Part shown: positions 49,378 to 57,631 of the stretch, in pieces
Position numbering within the stretch: position 1 is the first letter of the stretch
Layout of the letters: each line of letters begins with the position of its first letter
DNA from: DATAGF01 sp963834875
Lineage (GTDB): Bacteria; Actinomycetota; Thermoleophilia; Miltoncostaeales; Miltoncostaeaceae
DNA length: 64,000 nucleotides
Direction of reading: 5' to 3'
Assembly (NCBI GenBank): GCA_963834875.1
Contig: CAWIDG010000006.1
Span: 1-64,000 of the forward strand
Program-made: the position numbers and the translations under genes
The notes under the pieces: generated by a model
The model's input: the letters and a program-made list of their open reading frames with translations, nothing else
Databases searched by the model: none
What the model was told of the DNA's origin: nothing

Positions 49378-50642
49378 ATGATTCGACGGCGCACGATTGC
49401 GTCACTGCTCGCGGTCGGAGCCCTCGGAGTCGGGGGCATCGCCGCCGGATGCGGCGACGACGATAGCGGCGGAGGGGACGTCGGAGAGCTGAAGGTGGGG
49501 GTGCTGGTGCCGTTGACCGGCGGGCTCGGTCCCTTCGGAGGGCCCGGCGCCCAGGCCGCGGAGCTGGGGGCCACGCAGGTCAACGCCGCAGCCGCGGACA
49601 TCGGCCTCAGCCTCGCCCTCTTCCAGGAGGACACCAAGAGCGACCCGCAGGCCGCTCAGGAGGCCGCCACCAAGCTGGTCGAGAGCGACGGCGTGACCGC
49701 CATCGCCGGCCCCTGGGGCACGGACGAGGTCACGACGGTGGCCGAGAACGTCACCGTCCCCGGCGGGATCCCGATCGTCAGCCCGTCTGCGACCCAGCCG
49801 GCGATCACCGAGCTCGACGACGACGGGCTCGTGTTCCGCACGCCCCCCTCGGACGCCATCCAGGGCCGGGTGCTGGCGCAGCTCGTCGGCCGGGAGATCG
49901 GCGCCGACTCGACCCTCAACACCGGCGGCCGCAACGACTCCTACGGCACCGCGCTCGTCGAGGAGTTCACGAAGGCCTGGGAGGCGGGCGGCGGCACGGT
50001 CGCCAAGAACGTCCCCTACAACCCGCTGGCCGCGAGCGTCAACTCCGAGGCCCAGCAGCTCGCCTCGGGCAACCCGGACGGCTGGATGATCATCGACTAC
50101 GCCGACGACTGGGCGAAGATGGGCCCCGCCCTCGTGCGAACGGGCAACTGGGACCCCGCCAAGACGTTCACCGGCGACGGCCTGAAGTCCAGCAGCCTGC
50201 CCGAGAGGATCGGCGAGCCCGCCACCGAGGGGATGCGCGCGACCGCGCCCACCTCCGTCTGACGCGCCGGCAGGCGCCCAGTTCGACGCCCTCTGGAACT
50301 GCCGAGGTCGGCGAGGACCGCCAGACCTACGACGCCCAGAACTTCGACGCGGTGATCCTGATCGCGCTGGCGGCGGCCGCGGGCGGCTCGAGCGACCCGG
50401 CCTCCATCGCCGAGAACCTGCAGGCCGTCTCCGGGCCTCCCGGCGACAAGTACACCTTCGAGACCCTTCAGGAGGCGTTCGCCGCGGCGGCCGACGGCGA
50501 GGACATCGACTACGAGGGGGCGTCCGGCCCGATCGACTTCGACGAGGCCGGCGACCCATCGTCCGCGAGCTACGGCACGTGGAGCTACACGAACGGCAAG
50601 CTCGTCGAGACCGACGAGGTCATCGCCCGCGTCACCCAGTAG
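49378..50642 (+). CDS. livK: branched-chain amino acid ABC transporter substrate-binding lipoprotein, frameshifted
   Basis: ATG 49378 after GAAAGGGG. Lipobox GIAAGCGDD. LKVGVLVPLTGGLGPFGGPG is the type 1 binding-protein start; VTAIAGPWGTDEVTTVAENV and PIVSPSATQPAIT follow. Shifts near 50255 and 50300 split the last third; then VILIALAAAAGGSSDPASIA and a normal end at 50640. About 420 residues in all. Binds leucine/isoleucine/valine or related ligands for the LivHMGF proteins encoded convergently to its right. Gene symbol by family role. Confidence 0.82.
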
Positions 50643-51407
50643 GCGCCTCGCGCGGGGACGGCTCCGGCCGTCCCCGCGCGGCGCTCCACCGAGGTAGAGC
50701 TCGGCGACCTGGGGGTCGGTGAGGAGCGCGTCGCCGGCTCCTTCGAAGCGGTTCTGGCCGTTCTCGAGCACGTAGCCGCGGTCGGCGACCCCGAGGGCGC
50801 GGCGGGCGTTCTGCTCGATCATCACGATCGTCACGCCCGAGCCGTTGATGTCGGCCACGGTCTCGAACACCTCGCCCACCGCGCGCGGGGCGAGCCCCGC
50901 CGAGGGCTCGTCGAGCAGCAGCACCGCCGGGTCGGGCATCAGGGCGCGGGCCATGGCGAGCATCTGGCGCTCGCCTCCGGAGAGCGTGCCCGCGCGCTGC
51001 CGACGGCGCTCGCCGAGGCGGGGGAAGAGGGTCATCATCCGGTCCATGCGCTCCCGGGTCTGGCGGCGGCGCAGCACCCCGCCCACCTCCAGGTTCTCCA
51101 GGACGGTGAGCGACGGGAAGACGTTGCCCACCTGGGGGACGTAGCTCATGCCCTGGGCGGTGACCTCGTGGGTGTGCGCGCCGGTGATGTCCTGCCCGCG
51201 CAGCAGCACCCGCCCCTCGCGCAGCCGCACGAGGCCGAAGATGGCCTTGGCGAGCGTCGACTTCCCTGCGCCGTTGGGGCCGATCACGACGACGATCTCC
51301 CCCTCGGCGGCGGTGAGGGTGCAGCCCCGCAGGATGTCCACCTCGGGGACGTAGCCGCCCACCAACCCCTCCGCGGAGAGGACGACCTCGGGGGCCGGCG
51401 CGCTCAC
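50097..51407 (-). CDS. livF: LivF ATPase, run-on C-terminus
   Basis: Residues 1-237: GPNGAGKSTLAKAIFGLV (Walker A), QGMSYVPQVGNVFPSLTV, LSGGERQMLAMARALM (signature), LLLDEPSAGLAPRAVGEVFE (Walker B). LivF proteins end near VAELYLGG, at about 50690. Here the frame stays open for another 197 residues through the terminator and antisense to livK, to 50097; this tail is Arg/Gly/Asp-rich and unlike any domain, so a lost stop (one-base error near 50685) is likely. ATG 51407 overlaps the livG stop. Confidence 0.85.
   Translation of the reverse strand: MSAPAPEVVLSAEGLVGGYVPEVDILRGCTLTAAEGEIVVVIGPNGAGKSTLAKAIFGLVRLREGRVLLRGQDITGAHTHEVTAQGMSYVPQVGNVFPSLTVLENLEVGGVLRRRQTRERMDRMMTLFPRLGERRRQRAGTLSGGERQMLAMARALMPDPAVLLLDEPSAGLAPRAVGEVFETVADINGSGVTIVMIEQNARRALGVADRGYVLENGQNRFEGAGDALLTDPQVAELYLGGAPRGDGRSRPRARRLLGDAGDDLVGLDELAVRVAPRAVARGRWVAGLVEVDRAGRPLVVDVLAVGRRGERLLKGLEGVLVAGRPGDGLQVLGDGGRVARAARGRRQRDQDHRVEVLGVVGLAVLADLGSSRGRRTGRLPARQTEVGAVARIPSVAGSPILSGRLLDFRPSPVNVLAGSQLPVRTRAGPIFAQSSA
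50649..50680. terminator. strong bidirectional stem-loop between livK and livF
   Basis: Perfect 13-bp stem CGCGCGGGGACGG / CCGTCCCCGCGCG with loop CTCCGG, starting 7 bases after the livK stop. No long T-run, as common in high-GC actinobacteria. Serves both converging transcripts. Confidence 0.7.
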
Positions 51408-52192
51408 GCGGCTGCGGGCTCGGCGCCGAGGTAGGCGTCGATCACGGCGGGGTCCGTGCGGACCTGCTCGGGCGTCCCGTGGGCGATGACCGCCCCCTGC
51501 GCCATCACGATGACCTCCTCGGAGACGCCCATGACCACGTCCATGTCGTGCTCGACGAACAGCACCGTGAGGCCGCGCTCCTCGCGCAACCGCTGCAGGT
51601 AGTCGAGCAGGCGATGGCCGAGGGTGGGGTTGACGCCGGCCATCGGCTCGTCCAGCAGCACGAGCCGTGGCTGCGTCATGAGCGCCCGCGCCAGCTCGAG
51701 CAGCTTGCGCTGGCCGCCCGACAGGGTCGCCGCGTACTCCTCCGCATGGGTGTGGAGGCCGACCTCGCCCAGCATCTCCATCGCCTGCTCGCGCACCTCG
51801 GCCTCGCGCCGCCGCCAGCGCCGGGGCCGGAAGAGCGCGGTGTCGAGGCGCTCGCCCGGCTGGGCGGGCGCCGCGAGCATGACGTTCTCGAGCACGGTCA
51901 TCTTCGCGAGGACCCGGGTGAGCTGGAAGGTGCGGACCATGCCCTGGCGGGAGATGGCGTCCGGGCTCTGCCCGCTGATGTCGCGGCCGTGGAAGGTCAC
52001 CGTCCCGCCCTCGGCCGCGACGAAGCCGGTCACGAGGTTGAAGGCGGTGGTCTTGCCGGCGCCGTTCGGCCCGATCAGCGCCGTGATGCTCCCCTCGCGA
52101 ACCGCGAAGGTCGCGCCGTCCACCGCGCGCAGGCCGCCGAAGCTGACACGCAGGTCGCGGACGTCGAGCAGGGCCCCCTCAGGCGTCGAGAT
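51404..52192 (-). CDS. livG: LivG ATPase, apparently with an ATC start
   Basis: GPNGAGKTTAFNLVTGF (Walker A), ISRQGMVRTFQLTRVLAKM, LSGGQRKLLELARALM, LVLLDEPMAGVNPTLGHRLL. Conserved text LLDVRDLRVSFGGLRAVDG lies upstream of the first ATG/GTG (GTG 52123), so the start must be higher. A perfect AAGGAGGAG lies 5 bases before ATC at 52192, giving ATC-TCG-ACG-CCT-GAG-GGG; with ATG this would be the expected MSTPEGALLDV start. Either a near-cognate start or a base error. Overlaps livM by 14 bases. Confidence 0.85.
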   Translation of the reverse strand: MSTPEGALLDVRDLRVSFGGLRAVDGATFAVREGSITALIGPNGAGKTTAFNLVTGFVAAEGGTVTFHGRDISGQSPDAISRQGMVRTFQLTRVLAKMTVLENVMLAAPAQPGERLDTALFRPRRWRRREAEVREQAMEMLGEVGLHTHAEEYAATLSGGQRKLLELARALMTQPRLVLLDEPMAGVNPTLGHRLLDYLQRLREERGLTVLFVEHDMDVVMGVSEEVIVMAQGAVIAHGTPEQVRTDPAVIDAYLGAEPAAA

Positions 52193-53117
52193 GGAGCTCC
52201 TCCTTCTTGCCGAAGAGGCCCTGGGGCCGGAACGCCATGATCGCCATGATCAAGAGGCCGATCACCACGAAGCGCAGGGCCGCGACCTGGTCGGCGTCGA
52301 GCGGGAAATCGAGGAAGCGGGTCCCCGACACGATCACGGCGATCACGACCGAGCCGACCACCACGCCGAAGTAGCTCCCGATGCCGCCCAGGATGAGGAT
52401 CGCGAAGCCGACGAAGGTGAAGATCGGCTCGAAGTTGGTGGGGAAGAGGGTCGTCGAGAAGAGCGTGTAGAAGACGCCGGCCAGGCCGGCGATCGCCGAG
52501 CCCAGGGCCAACGCCTGGAGCTTGAAGCGGAACACGGGCTTGCCGGCCGCGGCCGCCGCGTCCTCGTCCTCGCGCACGGCCCGCAGGACCCGCCGCCAGG
52601 GCGTGCGCCCCAGGTAGACCAGCAGCAGGCCGACCAGCACCGCGGTCACCCAGACCAGCACCAGCAGCGGGACCCGGCGGTCGAGCTCGACCCCGATGCC
52701 GGAGAAGAAGTCGAGGATGTCGTTGTTGGCGTCCCGCCACGGCCCGCTCGCGCTCCGCAGGCCCTGGGGGCCGCCGGTCGTGTCCTGCTCGTTGAGGATG
52801 GCTATTCGGAGTATCTCGCCGGCGGCGATCGTCGTGATGGCGAAGTAGTCGGCGCGCAATCGCAGGGTGGGCAGGCCGAGCAGCAGGCCGCCGGCCGCCG
52901 AGGCCGCGAGGGCGATCGGGATGGCGATCCAGATCGAGACGTCGTTGGTGACCAGCAGGCCCATGGTGTAGGCGCCGATCGCCATGAACGCGACGTGGCC
53001 GAAGTTGATCAGGCCCGTGTCGCCGACCTCGAGCTGCAGGCCGAGTACGAAGATGGCGTAGACGCCGGCGAAGGTGAGGACGAAGGCCCAGAAGCCGAAG
53101 GCGAGGAGGGGGTCCAT
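52179..53117 (-). CDS. livM: LivM permease
   Basis: 312 residues, about nine helices. GVYAIFVLGLQLEVGDTGLI and NFGHVAFMAIGAYTMGLL are the standard LivM N-terminus; LRADYFAITTIAAGEILRIA, RTPWRRVLRAVREDEDAAAA and GGIGSYFGVVVGSVVIAVIV are the conserved coupling and C-terminal parts. ATG 53117, 13 bases after the livH stop. Confidence 0.93.
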   Translation of the reverse strand: MDPLLAFGFWAFVLTFAGVYAIFVLGLQLEVGDTGLINFGHVAFMAIGAYTMGLLVTNDVSIWIAIPIALAASAAGGLLLGLPTLRLRADYFAITTIAAGEILRIAILNEQDTTGGPQGLRSASGPWRDANNDILDFFSGIGVELDRRVPLLVLVWVTAVLVGLLLVYLGRTPWRRVLRAVREDEDAAAAAGKPVFRFKLQALALGSAIAGLAGVFYTLFSTTLFPTNFEPIFTFVGFAILILGGIGSYFGVVVGSVVIAVIVSGTRFLDFPLDADQVAALRFVVIGLLIMAIMAFRPQGLFGKKEELHLDA

Positions 53118-53130
53118 GTCGGCGTCGTCC

Positions 53131-54006
53131 CTAGACGGTGCGCGCCTGGCCGAAGATGCCCTGGGGCCGGGCGATCAGCACCAGGATCAGCACGAGGAAG
53201 CCGACGGCCTCCTTGTAGGTCGGGCGGATGAGCATCGTCGACCACTCCTGCACGAGGCCGAGCGTGATGCCGCCCAGGAGCGCCCCGTACGCGCTGCCGA
53301 TCCCCCCGAGCACGACGGCGGCGAAGATCGGCAGCAGCAGGAACCAGCCCGTGTTCGGCGTGAGCGTGGTGTAGATGGCCGCCAGCACGCCGGCGAGGCC
53401 GGCCAGGCTGCCGGCGAGCAGCCAGGTGTAGATCACCACCCGGCGCGTGTTCACCCCCGAGACCTCGGCCAGGTCGAAGCTGTCCGACAGCGCCCGCATC
53501 GTCTTGCCGACGAGCGTCACCCGGAGCATCGTCGCCACGAGAAACAACACCACGCCGGCGGTGGCGATCACCGTCACCTGGATGGCCGAGATCGTGACGT
53601 CGCCGAAGAGGTGCCACGACTGGAACTGGTCGACGTCGAGCCCGCGGTCGCCGCCGCCCCACTCGAACAGGATCAGGTTGCGGATGACGAACGCGAGCCC
53701 GATCGACAGCAGGAGGAGCTGCATGATGCCCGCACCGCGGCGGCGCATCGGCGCCCAGATCGTGAACTCGAGCACGATGCCGAGGGCCGCGACCGCGGCG
53801 ATCGCGCCCAGGAAGGCCACGACGAGCGGCATCCCGGCGCTCACGTTGATGGCGAAGGCGACGTAGCCGCCGAGGGTCATGAAGTCGCCGTGGGCGAAGT
53901 TGACGAGCTTCAGGATCCCGTACACCAGCGACAGCCCGATGGCGCCGAGCGCGTAGATGCCCCCGCTCGACAGCCCGTTGATCGTGGTGTTCAGGAACTC
54001 GTCCAC
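53131..54006 (-). CDS. livH: LivH permease
   Basis: 291 residues, about eight helices. NGLSSGGIYALGAIGLSLVY and GILKLVNFAHGDFMTLGGYV are hallmark N-terminal motifs; VGKTMRALSDSFDLAEVSGV is the coupling loop; GGIGSAYGALLGGITLGLV is at the end. First gene of the leftward livHMGF operon; 142 bases from the divergent gene at 54149. Confidence 0.93.
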   Translation of the reverse strand: MDEFLNTTINGLSSGGIYALGAIGLSLVYGILKLVNFAHGDFMTLGGYVAFAINVSAGMPLVVAFLGAIAAVAALGIVLEFTIWAPMRRRGAGIMQLLLLSIGLAFVIRNLILFEWGGGDRGLDVDQFQSWHLFGDVTISAIQVTVIATAGVVLFLVATMLRVTLVGKTMRALSDSFDLAEVSGVNTRRVVIYTWLLAGSLAGLAGVLAAIYTTLTPNTGWFLLLPIFAAVVLGGIGSAYGALLGGITLGLVQEWSTMLIRPTYKEAVGFLVLILVLIARPQGIFGQARTV

Positions 54007-54112
54007 GCCGCTCCCGCGTCCCGAATGTTGCGGAAGGCTACCCCGGCGGGCAGTGCGGCGGCGCGCTCCCGTCGCTCAGCGCCCTCCGGCCATCCACGCG
54101 GCGGCGGCGATC

Positions 54113-54140
54113 TTGACAGGGAGAGACCGGTCTGTATTGC
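54113..54140 (+). promoter_or_regulatory. candidate promoter with spacer palindrome
   Basis: TTGACA at 54113-54118 and TATTGC at 54135-54140, spacer 16. Within the spacer AGACCGGTCT (54124-54133) is a perfect 10-bp palindrome, well placed for a repressor. It would drive the gene starting at GTG 54149. Confidence 0.5.
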
Positions 54141-54148
54141 TCCGGGGC

Positions 54149-54601
54149 GTGATCAACGAGGTCCGGGAGCGAGCGCCGAGCGGCCCTGACCGGGCCGTCG
54201 CGATGGAGCGACTGGCCGACGGCCTCTGGCGGGCGCTTGCGCCCTCGCTGCTGCCCGACCCTCACCGGCCGGGCTGGTCGGAGCGGTACCTCATGGAGGC
54301 GTGCGAGGCCGGCGTCGCCCGGGTCGCTGCCGACCCCGGCTGCGAGCCGTTGGCGGCGCGCACGCTGTTCTCGGGCGCCCGCTCGCTGATGCGGGCCCAG
54401 GACCAGCTCCTGGCGTCGCGCCTCATCGACCGGCACCTGGCCCGCGCGAGGGCCTACTTCGAGACCCAGCGGGACGTCCACGGCATCGACGGGACCCCGC
54501 GCTGCGCCGCCCTCAACCGCAAGGGCAGGCCCTGCGGGCGGGACCCCGTCTGGGGCACGCCCTTCTGCGTCTCCCACACGACCCGCCCGACCGCCGCCTG
54601 A
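54149..54601 (+). CDS. hypothetical protein with C-terminal Cys motif
   Basis: 150 residues from GTG 54149. N-terminal 110 residues are helical with no recognised domain (AVAMERLADGLWRALAPSLL, LFSGARSLMRAQDQLLASRL). The C-terminus RCAALNRKGRPCGRDPVWGT then PFCVSH has the C-x(9)-C-x(n)-C-x-x-H layout of small zinc-binding tails such as DUF5763 (C-A-x-x-x-R-x-G-x-P-C ... C-x-x-H). GTG is 9 bases after the -10, so the mRNA may have almost no leader. Function unknown. Confidence 0.6.
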   Translation: MINEVRERAPSGPDRAVAMERLADGLWRALAPSLLPDPHRPGWSERYLMEACEAGVARVAADPGCEPLAARTLFSGARSLMRAQDQLLASRLIDRHLARARAYFETQRDVHGIDGTPRCAALNRKGRPCGRDPVWGTPFCVSHTTRPTAA

Positions 54602-54643
54602 CCGCGGTGCCGCCCGCGCCCGCGCGGGGTAGGGTGCCCGGCG

Positions 54644-55171
54644 ATGGACGTCCGCCTCGCCGTCGCCAGCAAGCGGGACGTGCGCGCGTATTCCGGGGAG
54701 GCCGTCCCGCCTGAGGCGGAGCGGCGCATCCTGGACGCCGGCCGCCTCGCCGGGAGCGCCCGCAACCGCCAGCCGTGCCGCTTCGTGGTGGCCGAGGGCG
54801 ACGCGCGGGCGGCCGTGGCGAGGGCCGTCTACTCGCCGCGCAACGTGCTGCAGGCCGGCCTGGTCGTGGCGCTCGTCGTCACCCCCGGCGGCGGGCTCGT
54901 CGACTTCGACGCCGGCCGCGCTGCCCAGAGCATGATGCTCGCCGGGTGGGCGGAGGGGATCGCCTCGTGCCCGAACGGCATCGCCGACCGGCAGGCGCTC
55001 GAGCGCGCCCTCGGGCTCCAGGAGCCGGAACGGGCGGTGATCGTCCTCGGCTTCGGGCGCCCGCCGGGGGCCCGCGACCCGGCGCGGCGGTCGGCGGAGG
55101 AGTGGAGCCGGCGGGCCCACCGCCTGCCCCTGGAGCGCCTGGTGCGGCGCGTCGGGTCGCCCGCCTCGTGA
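54644..55171 (+). CDS. nitroreductase-family protein
   Basis: 175 residues. VASKRDVRAYSGEAVPPEAE is the FMN-binding start (S/K-R-x-V-R-x-Y), AGSARNRQPCRFVVAE the second FMN strand (S-x-x-N-x-Q-P), and AAQSMMLAGWAEGIAS the A-x-Q-N/S-x-x-L-A-A helix. Short for the family but complete. Stop overlaps the LOG start by 4 bases. Confidence 0.85.
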   Translation: MDVRLAVASKRDVRAYSGEAVPPEAERRILDAGRLAGSARNRQPCRFVVAEGDARAAVARAVYSPRNVLQAGLVVALVVTPGGGLVDFDAGRAAQSMMLAGWAEGIASCPNGIADRQALERALGLQEPERAVIVLGFGRPPGARDPARRSAEEWSRRAHRLPLERLVRRVGSPAS

Positions 55172-55968
55172 GGATCGTCCGCCCGGGGCGGCTGGATGCG
55201 CGCGGGCCGGCGCGCGAGGCGATCGGCCACGCCGACGCCAGCCTGCTCACCCGCCCGACCGACCCCGACTTCATCCACAGCGAGCCCTGGCGGGCGCTCC
55301 GCATCCTCGGCGAGTTCGTGGACGGCTTCGACGCGCTGGCCCGCGTGGGCCCGGCCGTCTCGGTGTTCGGCTCGGCGCGCCTCTCCGAGGAGGACCGCCA
55401 CTACGGGCTCGCCCGCGAGGTCGGGCGCCTGCTGGTCGAGCGCGGCTACGCCGTCATCACCGGGGGCGGGCCCGGGCTCATGGAGGCGGCCAACCGCGGC
55501 GCCAGCGAGGCGGGCGGCATGTCCGTCGGCTGCACCATCGAGCTGCCCCACGAGCAGGGCATCAACGAGTACGTCAACCTGGCCATCGCCTTCCGCTACT
55601 TCTTCGTGCGCAAGACCATGTTCGTGAAGTACTCCGAGGCGTACATCGTGTTCCCCGGCGGCTACGGGACGATGGACGAGCTCTTCGAGTCGCTCACCCT
55701 CATCCAGACCGGGAAGGCGCTCAGCTTCCCGGTGGTCCTGTGCGGCACGGCCCACTGGGCCGGCCTGGTGCGGTGGGTGCAGGCGCGGCTGCTCGAGGAG
55801 GGCCTGATCGACCGCGCGGACATGGACCTGTTCCGGATGTCGGACGACCCGGAAGAGGTGGTGGAGATGGCGGTCGGGCCCGGCGCGGTGAGCCTCGGGA
55901 TCGCCGGAGGCGTGCGACGTCGCGCATCCGGGCAGGCAGAAGGCATGCAGGCTCGGTCAGGAGGGCCG
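55168..55968 (+). CDS. LOG family protein (TIGR00730), open into next gene
   Basis: GTG 55168. FGSARLSEEDRHYGLAREVG, VITGGGPGLMEAANRGASEA, and FPGGYGTMDELFESLTLIQT: the G-G-G-x-G-x-M and P-G-G-x-G-T-x-x-E motifs of LOG cytokinin-activating-like phosphoribohydrolases. The conserved part ends near 55880 (DDPEEVVEMAV). No stop follows in frame before the cupin gene; a one-base shift near 55880-55890 would give a TGA. So a normal LOG of about 240 residues with lost stop, or a true LOG-cupin fusion. Confidence 0.8.
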
Positions 55969-56364
55969 ATGAGCGACTTCACGAAGGTCAACCTGCGCGA
56001 GGTGGAGGACATGGCGCCCCGGTTCGATCTCTCGCCGGGGCTCGAGTCGCGCTTCGCCCGGGAGCCGCTGGAGCTGGAGAACTCCGGGGTCTCCTACTTC
56101 CGCCTGGGCGCCGACTTCCGGACGCCGTTCGGGCACCGGCACGAGGTGCAGGAGGAGGTGTACGTGGTCCTCGCCGGAACGGCGCGCCTGCGGGTGGGGG
56201 AGGAGACGGTCGAGATGGGCCCGTTCGACGCCGTGCGCGTCGCCCCGACGGCGCCGCGCTGCCTGGAGGGTGGGCCGGCCGGCGCGGAGCTGATCGCGTT
56301 CGGCGCCCCGAGCGACGACAACCGCGACGCCGAGATGCTGCCCGGCTGGTGGGGGGAGGGCTAG
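55969..56364 (+). CDS. cupin-domain protein downstream of LOG
   Basis: 131 residues; ATG 55969 preceded by AGGAGG at a good distance. GADFRTPFGHRHEVQEEVYV is cupin motif 1 with H-x-H...E; GPFDAVRVAPTAPRCLEGGP is a motif 2-like strand without the usual His (R-C instead). In frame with the LOG gene upstream. Meets the MOSC gene end to end, overlapping by 4 bases on opposite strands. Confidence 0.78.
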   Translation: MSDFTKVNLREVEDMAPRFDLSPGLESRFAREPLELENSGVSYFRLGADFRTPFGHRHEVQEEVYVVLAGTARLRVGEETVEMGPFDAVRVAPTAPRCLEGGPAGAELIAFGAPSDDNRDAEMLPGWWGEG

Positions 56365-57017
56365 GCCGAGGCGGGGCGGCGCCGCGTCGCGATCGCCCGG
56401 TTGGCGAAGCTCTCGCGCCAGCCGAGGGCGAGCGCGGGGAGCGCGGCGGCCTCGTCGAGCTCGTCGGCCGTGGCCTCGTTCAGCATCCACGCGATCCGCC
56501 GCACGCTGAACCCGCCCTCGCCGCGCCTCACGAGCTCGACCGGGTCGCCCGCCGCGAGCTCGCCCTCCTCGAGCACGCGCAGGTAGAAGCCCACCCGCCC
56601 GCTCGCCAGGAAGGGCTTGCCGAAGGCGTGGTCGCGCATCCGCATGGCGAGCTTGAAGCACGGCACGCGGGGGTGGCTCACCTCGAGCAGCGCCTCGCCG
56701 GCGCGGACGACGTCGCCGATCAGGACCTCCGCCTCGTCGGCACCCTCGACCGTCAGGTTCTCCCCGAAGTAGCCGAAGGGCGACAGGTCGCGCCCCAGCT
56801 CGGCCCGCCAGTGCGCGTAGTGCTGGACCGGGTAGGCGTAGACGGCCTTGTCCGGGCCCCCGTGCACCCGCCGGTCGGCCTGGCCGTCGCCGTCGAGGTT
56901 GATGCGGCGCACCATCACCCGCCCCTCGACCGGCTCCTTCACGATGGCGCTGGTCGTCTCGCGCCCGTCGAACTCGAGCGTGCGCGGCCGGCCGACGTTG
57001 ACCGAGACGATCCTCAC
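56361..57017 (-). CDS. MOSC-domain protein (YiiM-like)
   Basis: 218 residues. RINLDGDGQADRRVHGGPDK is the YiiM/MOSC-type start (D-G-Q-x-D-x-x-x-H-G-G), FGYFGENLTVEGADEAEVLI the active loop, and HPRVPCFKLAMRMRD holds the conserved MOSC Cys. Binds molybdenum cofactor sulfur and reduces N-hydroxylated compounds in relatives. GTG start at 57017; divergent from tadA. Confidence 0.87.
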   Translation of the reverse strand: MRIVSVNVGRPRTLEFDGRETTSAIVKEPVEGRVMVRRINLDGDGQADRRVHGGPDKAVYAYPVQHYAHWRAELGRDLSPFGYFGENLTVEGADEAEVLIGDVVRAGEALLEVSHPRVPCFKLAMRMRDHAFGKPFLASGRVGFYLRVLEEGELAAGDPVELVRRGEGGFSVRRIAWMLNEATADELDEAAALPALALGWRESFANRAIATRRRPASA

Positions 57018-57057
57018 GGGCCGAGGGTACCGCCCGGGCCGGGGATAGTGTCCGGCC

Positions 57058-57519
57058 ATGCGCGGCGTCTTCCCCCGCGACGAGCACTTCATGCGGATGG
57101 CCCTTCGCGAGGCGGCGCAGGCGCTGGAGCACGGCGACGTGCCGGTGGGGTGCGTCGTGGTGCGCGACGGCCAGGTGGTCGGGGAGGCCCACAACGAGCG
57201 CGAGCTGCGCGGCGATCCCACCGCGCACGCCGAGGTCCTCGCCCTGCGCGAGGCGGCCCTGCAGGTCGGGGGCTGGCGGCTGCTGGGCACGGTGGTCTAC
57301 TGCACCCTCGAGCCCTGCCCGATGTGCGCCGGGGCGATCCAGCAGGCGCGCGCCGCCCGGCTGGTCTTCGGCGCCCCCGACCAGAAGGTCGGCGCCGCCG
57401 GGACGGTCGTCGACCCGCTCCGGGACCCGCGCCTCCTGCACCGGGTGGAGGTGCAGGGCGGCGTGCTCGCCGCCGACGCCCTGTCGCTGCTCCGCAGCTT
57501 CTTCGACGACCGCCGTTAG
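57058..57519 (+). CDS. tadA: tRNA adenosine deaminase TadA
   Basis: 153 residues. Zinc site: HAE at 57-59 (His57, catalytic Glu59) and PCPMC with Cys87 and Cys90. VPVGCVVVRDGQVVGEAHNE and AARLVFGAPDQKVGAAGTVV are TadA-typical. Makes inosine at the wobble base of tRNA-Arg(ACG), the tRNA found at 15122. TAGTGT is 6 bases before the ATG and no ribosome site is seen, so translation may be leaderless. Confidence 0.88.
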   Translation: MRGVFPRDEHFMRMALREAAQALEHGDVPVGCVVVRDGQVVGEAHNERELRGDPTAHAEVLALREAALQVGGWRLLGTVVYCTLEPCPMCAGAIQQARAARLVFGAPDQKVGAAGTVVDPLRDPRLLHRVEVQGGVLAADALSLLRSFFDDRR

Positions 57520-57528
57520 CGGCCCTTA

Positions 57529-57546
57529 AGGAGCGGTAAGGCTCCT
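57529..57546. terminator. weak stem-loop after tadA
   Basis: AGGAGC, loop GGTAAG, GCTCCT: 6-bp stem 9 bases after the tadA stop. No T-run. Could end tadA transcription or act in the leader of the next gene. Confidence 0.35.
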
Positions 57547-57631
57547 GTGAGGACCCTTCGGGCTTGCGGGACGTCCGCCGATGGTTGTTACCATCCCGCC
57601 CGCTTCCGGACCCTGTTGGGAGGACGATCTC

